52,906 bases of DNA from Fibrobacter succinogenes (GTDB lineage Bacteria > Fibrobacterota > Fibrobacteria > Fibrobacterales > Fibrobacteraceae). Each line of letters opens with the position of its first letter. Position 1 is the first letter of the stretch. Below the pieces are notes generated by a model that worked only from the letters and a program-made list of their open reading frames with translations, was not told where the DNA came from and ran no database searches. Position numbers and translations under genes: made by a program. Below are positions 25,174-33,159 of this stretch, in pieces. The stretch lies in NCBI GenBank assembly GCA_902776765.1, contig CACYRP010000019.1:1-52906 (forward strand), written 5' to 3'.

Positions 25174-26137
25174 ACAAATCCTCCGATTTCGGGCCGTATT
25201 CGATTGTACCATCGTTGCGGATAATGAGGTAGTCGCAATATTCAGTCTTATAATATTTTGAACGCCATTCTGCGCAACGTTTTTCTGAGACTAGAGAATG
25301 ATTGCACAAAAAATCTTCAACATATGATAAAATTCCTTTAGAAGATTTTTGAACCTTGCATTGTTTCAATCTAGTATCAGGAATAGCATCTATTTCATTC
25401 TGAGAAACATCTAATATCTTTTCTTTTTTGGAATTCCACAACCATATTTCTGGAACGAAAACGTCCCCATTATCACCCAACAAAAAATCTGGAGTTTCAC
25501 AGCTTTCAACAACTTCGCAAAAATCTGGAGCTTCACAAAAAGATAACGTACCAACATATTTACCAGACATTCCTATTTTATTCCAAACATTTTCTATAGG
25601 CTCGTTCCACCAAGATTTACCCTTAACATATATCTCTTTTTGATTGTATATCTTTGCAATATTTTCATAAACTAATAATTGATGGGGCATTTTTTTCTCT
25701 ACACGTTCCCTAGCATTTCTTTCCAACCATTTTTCGAAAGATGGATTTTTATGGATAGCAGCCGCCATTGTCTTAAAAGACTCTACAACATCTAATGGAG
25801 ATTTTTTAAACGAACTATCTGCAAACGCCATATTGAATTTAAAAATTATATTTTCAAACGGTATTTTAACTTTAGGCGTTACATAAAAAGTAAAATTTTT
25901 CCCAATATCTTCACAACGACTATCTAAACGTCTATCTGATCTTACTTTTTCAACATCAAAAAAATTTTCAAAATCCTTAAATTTCGGATCAAGCCGTGCA
26001 CAAGCCATATCATCACGGATACCAGGGCAAGTCTCCACCTTTATGAGTTTATTTTCACAAGGACCAGGCGTGTATTTACAAGCATAAACATCCAAAACCA
26101 ATAATAAGGAAATGACAAAACAAATTTTATTTATCAT
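25172..26137 (-). CDS. Secreted protein of the tandem NPSFEKWL paralogue family (copy D)
   Basis: 321 residues from ATG 26137, with GAGG about nine bases upstream. The N-terminus is a signal peptide (MINKICFVISLLLVLDVYAC); the cysteine could be a lipobox, but the fit is poor. Family blocks seen here: a DxRF/FENFFDVEKV block near residue 50, KVKIPFENIIFKFNMAF, IHKNPSFEKWLERN, IGMSGKYVGTLSF, LLGDNGDVFVPEI, and the ending CDYLIIRNDGTIEYGPKSED. It lacks the N-terminal domain of copies A and B. I do not recognise a known family. Being last of the four tandem genes, it is probably co-transcribed with them. Its function is unknown. Confidence 0.75.
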   Translation of the reverse strand: MINKICFVISLLLVLDVYACKYTPGPCENKLIKVETCPGIRDDMACARLDPKFKDFENFFDVEKVRSDRRLDSRCEDIGKNFTFYVTPKVKIPFENIIFKFNMAFADSSFKKSPLDVVESFKTMAAAIHKNPSFEKWLERNARERVEKKMPHQLLVYENIAKIYNQKEIYVKGKSWWNEPIENVWNKIGMSGKYVGTLSFCEAPDFCEVVESCETPDFLLGDNGDVFVPEIWLWNSKKEKILDVSQNEIDAIPDTRLKQCKVQKSSKGILSYVEDFLCNHSLVSEKRCAEWRSKYYKTEYCDYLIIRNDGTIEYGPKSEDL

Positions 26138-26158
26138 AAAAGTCATCCTCGTCAAAAA

Positions 26159-27081
26159 TTACAAATCCCCTGATTTCGGGCCGTATTCGATTGTGCCGTC
26201 ATTGCGGATGATAATGTAATTGCAGAATTCAGACATATTATACTTCGAAAGAGATTCAACGCAATAATCTTTGGATATTATCGAATAATCACAGAACATG
26301 TGTTCAACGTAAGACGAAACTCTTTTGGATTTAGGTTCTCTACATTCTTGCATGCGAAAAGAAGAATAACTATCTTCCAAAACAACATCTAAAAGTTTTT
26401 TTCGTTAGGTCTATAAATACTTGAAACAAGTACATCGCCGTCGTCACTTAACATAAAATTATAATGATCAAAAAACAAGATATCACAACTACTGCCACCA
26501 CTCCACCTATTCGGTCCGCAAAATTGCATTTCCGTGCTAATTTTTAATGTTCCCATATATTCTCCAAACATCCCTACTTTTTTCCATACATTTTCATCTC
26601 TATTGAATTCAACACTAGTCACCTCATTATTTTTCAGTCGCAGATTCTTATTTTCAAGCCATTTTTCAAATGAAGGATTTTTACGAACCGCTTTATAAAT
26701 TTCATTCACAAGATTAACCGCACGAAGCGGATTTTCTTTTAACATTTTAGATTCTTTTTTTAAAACAAATTCAACAAATAATTTTCTAAACGGCATTTTT
26801 GCTTTGGGATTTGCATAAATTTTATATTTATAGCCCGTAACTGTACAAACTTTACTTACAGTACCCCCCAAAAAAGATTGTCTTTTAAATTCTTCCTCAC
26901 GCCCTCTCCGATCCGAAGTGCAAAAAAGAATATTTTCTTTTTGTATTCTTTCAATATCAAAAAATTTTTCAAATTCAACAAATCTCGAATCCTGGCGAAC
27001 AAGCTCTAAATCATACGCACTTGGCTCAGCATGCACCAAAGCCGCACAAACAAAAACAACAAATAAAATTTTTCTATGCAT
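26159..27081 (-). pseudogene. Tandem paralogue copy C, split by a -1 frameshift
   Basis: The start is ATG 27081 (MHRKILFVVFVCAALVHAE, a signal peptide), four bases after the stop of copy B. The first frame has the DSRFVEFEKFFDIERI, KAKMPFRKLF, VRKNPSFEKWLENK, VGMFGEYMGTL and LSDDGDVLVSSI blocks. It then ends at TAG 26389-26391, after PNEKNF. The missing C-terminus continues in the -1 frame to 26159 and ends with the family tail NDGTIEYGPKSGDL. The two frames join exactly at A AAA AAC (26401-26395): a slip there gives EKKLLDVV, like SKKEKILDVS in copy D. It may be a loss-of-function indel in a run of A, a sequencing error, or ribosomal frameshifting. Confidence 0.75.
26395..26401 (-). other. 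A AAA AAC heptamer at the frameshift point
   Basis: In the zero frame the codons are GAA AAA AAC TTT TAG. The heptamer is in the exact phase required for -1 slippage, and the zero-frame stop follows one codon later. After slippage the next codons CTT TTA GAT rejoin the family reading frame. No stem or Shine-Dalgarno stimulator was verified. Confidence 0.5.
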
Positions 27082-27083
27082 GA

Positions 27084-28547
27084 TTACAAATCCCCCGATT
27101 TCGGGCCGTATTTGATTGTTCCGTCGTGACGGATGATGAGGTAGTCGCAAAACAAGGCATTCTTATTAGCCTCAGTTATCTTGACATTAAAATTAAAATC
27201 ATTACACCGTTTCATATTAGCACCAAAAAAACGTCCAAATCTTTTATAATAGTTTTCATCAAAAGGAACATCGAAAAACAATTCATACTTCAAAATATGA
27301 GCCCAAGTCACAAGAATGTCCCCATTATCGCTTAAAATAAATTCATACTGAGGGGTAACCCAATTAACAAAGCTCAAAACCCCAACATACTCTCCCTTCA
27401 TGCCAACGTCCTTCCAAACAATGTCTTTATCAATTGATTCTAAAAGAACAATTATTGAATCGCCTTGCCCAAGGTAAACCTGATAATAATTCATTAGAGG
27501 CATTTTATACCGCAACCATTTCTCGAACGAAGGATTTTTTCGCATGGCCATAATCGTTTTCAAAAACAATTTGACGGGTTCAACAGGATTATCATCAAGT
27601 TTTATTCCCAAAAGCAATTCTTTAAAAGGAGTATCTCCTTTAGGTGAGACATAGAAAGAATGTCCTCTATCATTGGCAAATAAAGGATGTCCATAGCCAA
27701 ATTTCACTGCATTTATATTAAATAATTTTTCAAACCATTTAAACCTCGAATCTTCCCGAAATGGTACAAGCCACTCTTCACTATTCTTCACATCTAGTGC
27801 AATACGAAGGCTATCCAAAATTTTATAATAGTTTTCAAATGGAGAAGAGAACTCGCGATAGGGTTTAGGGATAATTTCATAGCGATTTCGCTCACTCTCT
27901 TTTTTCTTCTCACTTACTTTTTTATGCGATTTGAGGACGCCACGAGGTTTTCCATTAAGATTATACCCATCGAAAATAATATGCGGTAAAGAGTCCACAC
28001 GTCCATTGTTTACAACAAATCCAAATCCCTTCCAATCACAACTAAATTCAATCGTGTCGCTGACAAAATCCGCAAATAAAGGTTCACTCTTTTGATTTTT
28101 GACGGTTCGTTTTTCAGCAGACGTATTCAAAACAATTTCTTGCGGAGGAATACTTACCGAAACAATTCTATTGTCTTTTTTCTTTGAATAGTAAAAATTG
28201 CGAACAAGAGGCACTGTATGCGACATGGAATTGATGGTCACGCTATCCAAATAAAGCGATGAATCTCGAATGCTCCAATAAGCTAAATAACCTCCACCAT
28301 CTTTGGGAATATAATACGTGTATAAAGGAGGATTTCCGTATGCAGGGCGAGCACTCGATGGTCTAAACGGCCACTCTGCATAATGTATGGCGATAAACTC
28401 GTTAAGCGGATGCGTTAAAATACGGCACTCTTTTCCGTTAAAATAAATATGGTCCGTTCCACCTTCAGCGTCTGCTCGCTCAGGGTCTTGATTAGCAAGC
28501 ACTACACACGCAAACGCAACAACAACAAGCAACAACCGTTTCGTCAT
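27084..28547 (-). CDS. Secreted protein of the tandem paralogue family (copy B)
   Basis: 487 residues from ATG 28547 (MTKRLLLVVVAFACVVLANQ, a signal peptide); ATG 28562 adds five residues and also lies just after copy A. An N-terminal domain of about 200 residues (GGTDHIYFNGKECRILTHPL, then FIAIHYAEWPFRP and VSIPPQEIVLNTSAEKRT) is shared only with copy A. A connecting region then leads to the family core: DSRFKWFEKLFNINAVKF, KGDTPFKELLLGIKL, MRKNPSFEKWLRYK, VGMKGEYVGVLSF, LSDNGDILVTWA, and the tail NDGTIKYGPKSGDL with H for N in one place (IRHDGT). The function is unknown; no catalytic motif is seen. Confidence 0.78.
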   Translation of the reverse strand: MTKRLLLVVVAFACVVLANQDPERADAEGGTDHIYFNGKECRILTHPLNEFIAIHYAEWPFRPSSARPAYGNPPLYTYYIPKDGGGYLAYWSIRDSSLYLDSVTINSMSHTVPLVRNFYYSKKKDNRIVSVSIPPQEIVLNTSAEKRTVKNQKSEPLFADFVSDTIEFSCDWKGFGFVVNNGRVDSLPHIIFDGYNLNGKPRGVLKSHKKVSEKKKESERNRYEIIPKPYREFSSPFENYYKILDSLRIALDVKNSEEWLVPFREDSRFKWFEKLFNINAVKFGYGHPLFANDRGHSFYVSPKGDTPFKELLLGIKLDDNPVEPVKLFLKTIMAMRKNPSFEKWLRYKMPLMNYYQVYLGQGDSIIVLLESIDKDIVWKDVGMKGEYVGVLSFVNWVTPQYEFILSDNGDILVTWAHILKYELFFDVPFDENYYKRFGRFFGANMKRCNDFNFNVKITEANKNALFCDYLIIRHDGTIKYGPKSGDL

Positions 28548-28568
28548 AAAAAGCACCCACATCCAAAA

Positions 28569-29996
28569 TTACTTATCCCTCGATTCTGGGCCGTATTCGA
28601 TTGTACCGTCGTTGCGGATAATCAGGTAGTTACAATAGCCATCACGAAGCGAATTCTTTTTTGAGTCGAACCCTTCACATCGTTCTATGCGAGGTTCAAC
28701 GCTATAAGTCCTTCCAAACCGATTTATTTTGAAATTTTCAATATTGAAGAACTCCTCCATATTCGGAACAAACGCAAATGTAACGAGCACATCACCATTA
28801 TCGCTTAACCAAAATTCATACTGAGGCAAATCATTATCTCGATACCGTATCGTAGCGACATACTCGCCTTTCATTCCAACATCACTCCAGATTTTTTCCC
28901 TTACCCTTGAAGTTGGCTCTACAAGAACATTGATTTCATCTTCACGAACAATGGCAATATCCTGAAAATTCATGAAAGGCCTTTTATAATTCAACCATTT
29001 TTCAAACGACGGATTTTTACGAATGGCGATAAGAGTTCTTAAAAACAACTTAATAGACTCCACCGGGTCTTTTTCAAACGTTTCATATTTGCGGAGTCTA
29101 AAGATTATTTCTTTAAATGGAGTTTTTCCTTTAGGCGATACATAAAAAACATAACGATCATCTGCCTCATGCATTGAATCATAATACCAAGTGCTTATCG
29201 CATTAATTTTAAAGAAATCCTCAAATTTTTTGAATCTCGAATCTATTCGCGATTCCTCAAGATACTCTTCCATTCCTTTATCATCTAGTTCTTGGCGAAG
29301 GCTGTCTAAAACTTTATAATAAGCAACAAACGGAGAGTTTCCTTCTTGGTAAAGATTTGGACTCAGCGAATCTGGTTCAGCATTCATTCTTTTGGAATTA
29401 CGTTGCATTATAGGTTTTGTACCTCCTATAAGCCATCCTTCAAATACTGTTTTTCGGGGTTCAGAAACAACCCTTCCTTCTTTTACATAGCTGCTATAAC
29501 CTGATTCACATTCAAATTTTATGGTATCACTAACAAAATCTGCAAACAACGGTTCGCTGTTTTGGCTTTTGAAAGTCCGTTTTTCAGCAGATGTATTCAA
29601 TACAATTTCTTGCGGGGGAATACTTACCGATACGACCCTTTGATCATCACTCTTTGTATATAAAGAGCGCGAACAAGCATTTATTTTCACGCTATCCAAA
29701 TAAAGCGCTGAATCTTGAAAGCTCCAAAAAGCAGTGTAACCGCCACCATTTTCAGGGCCAAAATAAGTAAATATCGGGCGATTACAAAGCCCTGTACATG
29801 CATTTATAGGTCTAAACGGCCACTCTGCATAATGTTTGGCGATAAACTCGTTAAGCGGATGCGTTAAAATACGGCACAGTTTCCCGTCAAAATAAATATG
29901 GTCCGTTCCACCTTCTTTATACGCAATCAAAGGAGTCTGATACGCAAGTACTGAACACGCAAATAAAACGACCAAGAGCGAAATTTTCTTTATCAT
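28569..29996 (-). CDS. Secreted protein of the tandem paralogue family (copy A)
   Basis: 475 residues from ATG 29996. The signal peptide is MIKKISLLVVLFACSVLAYQ. The N-terminal domain (GGTDHIYFDGKLCRILTHPL, FIAKHYAEWPFRP, VSIPPQEIVLNTSAEKRT) closely matches copy B; the core has DSRFKKFEDFFKINAI, KGKTPFKEIIFRL, IRKNPSFEKWLNYK, VGMKGEYVATI, LSDNGDVLVTFA and the tail IIRNDGTIEYGPESRDK. It is the first of the four and has a promoter with the -10 box nine bases before the ATG, so the transcript is probably leaderless. Copy B starts six or 21 bases after its stop. Export to the periplasm or beyond is likely; the role is unknown. Confidence 0.8.
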   Translation of the reverse strand: MIKKISLLVVLFACSVLAYQTPLIAYKEGGTDHIYFDGKLCRILTHPLNEFIAKHYAEWPFRPINACTGLCNRPIFTYFGPENGGGYTAFWSFQDSALYLDSVKINACSRSLYTKSDDQRVVSVSIPPQEIVLNTSAEKRTFKSQNSEPLFADFVSDTIKFECESGYSSYVKEGRVVSEPRKTVFEGWLIGGTKPIMQRNSKRMNAEPDSLSPNLYQEGNSPFVAYYKVLDSLRQELDDKGMEEYLEESRIDSRFKKFEDFFKINAISTWYYDSMHEADDRYVFYVSPKGKTPFKEIIFRLRKYETFEKDPVESIKLFLRTLIAIRKNPSFEKWLNYKRPFMNFQDIAIVREDEINVLVEPTSRVREKIWSDVGMKGEYVATIRYRDNDLPQYEFWLSDNGDVLVTFAFVPNMEEFFNIENFKINRFGRTYSVEPRIERCEGFDSKKNSLRDGYCNYLIIRNDGTIEYGPESRDK

Positions 29997-30004
29997 GAGG
30001 ATAA

Positions 30005-30032
30005 ATTATAAAAAAAGAAACTGTTCAAACAA
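30005..30032 (-). promoter_or_regulatory. Promoter of the tandem paralogue operon
   Basis: On the minus strand TTGTTT (30032-30027), a 16-base spacer and TATAAT (30010-30005) are seen. The ATG is nine bases past the -10 box, with no ribosome site between them. Confidence 0.55.
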
Positions 30033-30057
30033 GAGTGTTCACACAAAAGATATGCCG

Positions 30058-30078
30058 ACCCCGGAATAAATCCGGGGT
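30058..30078. repeat. Hairpin element ACCCCGGA/TCCGGGGT
   Basis: An eight-base perfect stem with loop ATAAA, followed by GACAAG and no T run. It has the form of the well-known dispersed GACCCCGGAATAAATCCGGGG-like repeats and lies between the GT4 gene end and the paralogue promoter. Confidence 0.5.
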
Positions 30079-30107
30079 GACAAGCGTAAGGGTTTACGCC
30101 CCATTAA

Positions 30108-31271
30108 TCATTCACCAAGGACAAACGCGACGGCTTTTTCGAGGTCTTCTTTTTGGCGTTTATGTACTTCACCGTATCGGGCAAGGCCGCGGGATGCATA
30201 CATGGCATAAATATCCGAATCCAGCAATTGAATCATGCGGTTCTTGATTTCGCTGACGGAATACGGGTCAAAGTAAAGTGCCGCATTTTCGCAGACTTCG
30301 GGCACAGACGTAGTGCCGCTCGCAGCTACCGGTACGCCATAACGCATGGACTGCACCGGCGGATAGCCAAAGCCTTCGTTCAAACTCGGGAAGATAAACG
30401 CATAGGCGTTCTTGTGCAAGAATTCCAGTTCCTTCGATTCTACATAGCCGAGGAACACAAACGCATCTTTGTTGCGGATATGCTTGCGGTAAACCTTGAT
30501 ATTTGTCGCACCTGTAATCACGAGCTTCATATCGAATTCATGGTTCGTCGAGTGCATCATCGTCACGAGTTCATCGAACGCCTTGACCGCACGGAGGTTA
30601 TTCTTTTCCCAGCGGGCGCCACTCGTGAGCAAGAAATACTTCTTCGGTTTCACCGTCGGCGGCAAGAATCCTTCGGGTTCGTAATCCAGCATCGGGCTAT
30701 AGAAAACCGGAATTTCTTTGTCCAAAAGCTCCGGGAAGAACGACTTGATAGAAGCGCGGCTATGTTCGCTTACAGTAATGCATTCCGCTCGGCCATCGGC
30801 AATGCGGGCCGCCAAATCGCGGTACTTGGGCGCATAGAAATACTTTTTCCAACTTTCTCGGTAACGCACAAGCGCTTCCATCTTTTGCGCAAACTTTTTC
30901 GCAAAGCCAACGCCTTGCCAGCTGTACTGCATTTCGAGAGCGCGCACGCCATGCCACGTGAACACAAAACGCTTTACCTGAATTTGCCATTTGCCTTCGA
31001 GCGAATAAAGCGGCGTGTAGAACGCGTCAATCGCATTTTCGTCGATAATCTGTTGCGGCGTTTTTTCGGCAATGTCAAAAAGCGGGATATCGCACTTTTT
31101 GCAAGCTTCGAGAATATCCGGCGACAAGTACTTGCGGCCATCATAAACGCAAGAGAATTTTGCGCCACGTTTCACAAGCGCCCAGAAAATCACTTCGCCA
31201 TAAGAGCCGCCACCGTGAAACTTCGCACTGTGAATCGGCTGCACCGCCACCAGATTAAAAAGCAAATTCAT
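30108..31271 (-). CDS. Glycosyltransferase family 4-type protein
   Basis: 387 residues. The N-terminus (MNLLFNLVAVQPIHSAKFHG, then GGSYGEVIFWAL) is a GT-B acceptor domain. The C-terminal donor domain has the GT4 hallmark: FIFPSLNEGFGYPPVQSMRY, then GVPVAASGTTSVPEVCENAA; the E-x7-E glutamates are present. It would add a sugar to a lipid-linked or surface glycan. It is the last gene of the leftward flippase/GT operon, three bases after the previous gene. The sugar and linkage cannot be told. Confidence 0.88.
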   Translation of the reverse strand: MNLLFNLVAVQPIHSAKFHGGGSYGEVIFWALVKRGAKFSCVYDGRKYLSPDILEACKKCDIPLFDIAEKTPQQIIDENAIDAFYTPLYSLEGKWQIQVKRFVFTWHGVRALEMQYSWQGVGFAKKFAQKMEALVRYRESWKKYFYAPKYRDLAARIADGRAECITVSEHSRASIKSFFPELLDKEIPVFYSPMLDYEPEGFLPPTVKPKKYFLLTSGARWEKNNLRAVKAFDELVTMMHSTNHEFDMKLVITGATNIKVYRKHIRNKDAFVFLGYVESKELEFLHKNAYAFIFPSLNEGFGYPPVQSMRYGVPVAASGTTSVPEVCENAALYFDPYSVSEIKNRMIQLLDSDIYAMYASRGLARYGEVHKRQKEDLEKAVAFVLGE

Positions 31272-31274
31272 ACG

Positions 31275-32297
31275 TTACCTAAAAAGTTTTCCAATCCATT
31301 CGAGCGGCTTTACGAGAATCGGCATTTTCTTGTACAGCCAGGCAAGCGACTTTGCAAATGCATAAGAGCGGATGATGTAAGCGCCAGCGGCGCCAACCTT
31401 GTTCGTCTGGTACATGAATGCATCCTTCGCATGCGCAATTACGTCATCGTAATATTCGTTGATGTGAATGGACTTGTCTGCATTTACCGTCACAGGAAGG
31501 TTCTTCAAGTTCGTATAAAAGTCCTTGCGCAAAATCTTCGGCAAAAAGATGTTCATCGATTCCGGCACCTTGCGGCCACGCGTATCGATAATGCGGGAAC
31601 CAAAGAAATGCAGCACCTTCGCCGTCGGCAAGAATCGGTTGCCATAAGCCAGCTGGCAGTTCCAACCGCCATCCATCTTTTTCGTCACGTATCCGAACTT
31701 GTAATTTGTTTCGGCAAGCGAAGCCATGTCATACGGGAAGTTCTTCGAAACGCAATAGAGCCAAAGTTCATGCCACATCTTGAAGAATTCGCGGGCTTCC
31801 GGCGTATCGGCGGCAAACATCACGCCCCCGTTGAAAATCTCGTCGTTCAGAATCGGCGAAAAGCCCATCATCTTCGCGTTGTTCAAGACCTTCTTGCGGT
31901 TAATTGCCTTCGAAAGATTCGTGTGGAAGTCGAGCACGGCATAAATGCCACCGCGCCATTCGTCCGGAATCGAGAGGTCATCGACAATCGCGATGTCCGA
32001 ATCCATGTACAAGAAATCGCCATCGACCACATTGCGCATCACCGTCTTGAGATAACGAGAACGGAGCATCGGCGTAAACTTTTCATCAAGCGCGAGTACC
32101 TTGAGTTCATCGACAGCTTCTTTCAACGCAGCACGCGAGCCCGATGTCAGCGTTGCCGCCGTCTTATCGTCGGTCAAGAGAGTTACAAACGCATTCGGGT
32201 TGTGGTCACGCAGCGATGCAATTGCCACAAGCGTCTGTTCGCAAAAGAAATCCTTCGGAGAACTGGTCAAAACAAAAAGATACTTGACAGAAGGCAT
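31275..32297 (-). CDS. GT-A fold glycosyltransferase
   Basis: 340 residues. The N-terminus (KYLFVLTSSPKDFFCEQTLV, ASLRDHNPNAFVTLLTDDKT) has the nucleotide-sugar-binding Rossmann-like start of GT-A enzymes of the GT8-like kind. FLYMDSDIAIVDDL contains the metal-binding DxD motif. LNDEIFNGGVMFAADTPEA is typical of the acceptor-side conserved segment. It would transfer a sugar from a nucleotide donor in surface polysaccharide synthesis. It lies eight bases after the GT32 gene and three before the GT4 gene. I cannot name the donor. Confidence 0.78.
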   Translation of the reverse strand: MPSVKYLFVLTSSPKDFFCEQTLVAIASLRDHNPNAFVTLLTDDKTAATLTSGSRAALKEAVDELKVLALDEKFTPMLRSRYLKTVMRNVVDGDFLYMDSDIAIVDDLSIPDEWRGGIYAVLDFHTNLSKAINRKKVLNNAKMMGFSPILNDEIFNGGVMFAADTPEAREFFKMWHELWLYCVSKNFPYDMASLAETNYKFGYVTKKMDGGWNCQLAYGNRFLPTAKVLHFFGSRIIDTRGRKVPESMNIFLPKILRKDFYTNLKNLPVTVNADKSIHINEYYDDVIAHAKDAFMYQTNKVGAAGAYIIRSYAFAKSLAWLYKKMPILVKPLEWIGKLFR

Positions 32298-32305
32298 AAC
32301 TATCC

Positions 32306-33136
32306 TTAAATTTCTACAGGCTTTTTCGATTCGTAACTGTTGAGCACATCGTCCATTGTCTGCTTTTTCTTGAACATTTTCATGATGATAATGGGCAAAC
32401 GCCTAAAGAAACGGCCAATCCGATGAGAAAGCGATCTCCAACTGCCGCTCGTCACATGAATCGCCACCGGCTTGTAATCGACGTCATCGCAGCTCGGCAA
32501 GAAAATCTTGCTCGGATAAATCGTCATCCCCTCATTCAAATGCTGCATTTGATTCTTATAGATAAAGCCAAAATCAATGGCGGTATGAGCATAAACATAA
32601 GGCGAAATATTTTCGATATTCAGTTTGCCGTTCGGCAGAATGAACTTTTGATTTTCGTAATACGACATGCACTTCTTGAGGAACGGATGATTCGCCTCAC
32701 CGCCAAATATAGCCGCCTGGAAAGCAAGTCCTGGCAAAGGAATCAAATCCGGATTTTTCTTGGTGCCGTCTTCGTTCAGCATCTTCCAAGACTTATTCCT
32801 CTTAAAATGAGTCGTAAATTCGATATTCGTGAAATAGCGATTGTCCAGGAATTGATCGAAGCTCTGGTACAGATACACATCGCTATCTAGATAAATTCCA
32901 CCTTCAGTAGCAACGGCATAAAGGCGGATATAATCACTAGCAAAAGCCCACTTCGACAAACTCACGGCTTCGCGAACGAACGGAACCGAATCGATAATCT
33001 TTTGACACCTTGCCATATCCCAATGGATAATTTCGTAATCGGGGCAATGGCGCTTCCAGCTGTCAATGCAAAGTTGAGCCAAGTGCGGAAGCGGGTCGTT
33101 AGAAAGCCAGATGTAATGTATTTTCTTAGGAATCAT
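32306..33136 (-). CDS. Glycosyltransferase family 32 (OCH1-like) protein
   Basis: 276 residues. MIPKKIHYIWLSNDPLPH, then LCIDSWKRHCPDYEIIHWDM and the GGIYLDSDVYLYQSFD block are the classic Gly_transf_sug/GT32 pattern, where DSD is the DxD metal-binding motif. The C-terminal part has IAVHVTSGSWRS-like text (here AIHVTSGSWRSLSHRIG), placing the conserved His and Trp. Such enzymes decorate capsules and O antigens. It follows the flippase gene by 23 bases. The last ~40 residues are basic and may touch the membrane. Confidence 0.88.
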   Translation of the reverse strand: MIPKKIHYIWLSNDPLPHLAQLCIDSWKRHCPDYEIIHWDMARCQKIIDSVPFVREAVSLSKWAFASDYIRLYAVATEGGIYLDSDVYLYQSFDQFLDNRYFTNIEFTTHFKRNKSWKMLNEDGTKKNPDLIPLPGLAFQAAIFGGEANHPFLKKCMSYYENQKFILPNGKLNIENISPYVYAHTAIDFGFIYKNQMQHLNEGMTIYPSKIFLPSCDDVDYKPVAIHVTSGSWRSLSHRIGRFFRRLPIIIMKMFKKKQTMDDVLNSYESKKPVEI

Positions 33137-33159
33137 ACTATTAATCTATAAAAAAATCG

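Noticed and set aside
30153..32309. Open frame of 718 codons opposite the glycosyltransferase genes
   Set aside because: It spans two clear genes and their gap on the other strand, and shows only antisense composition (F, R, H rich).
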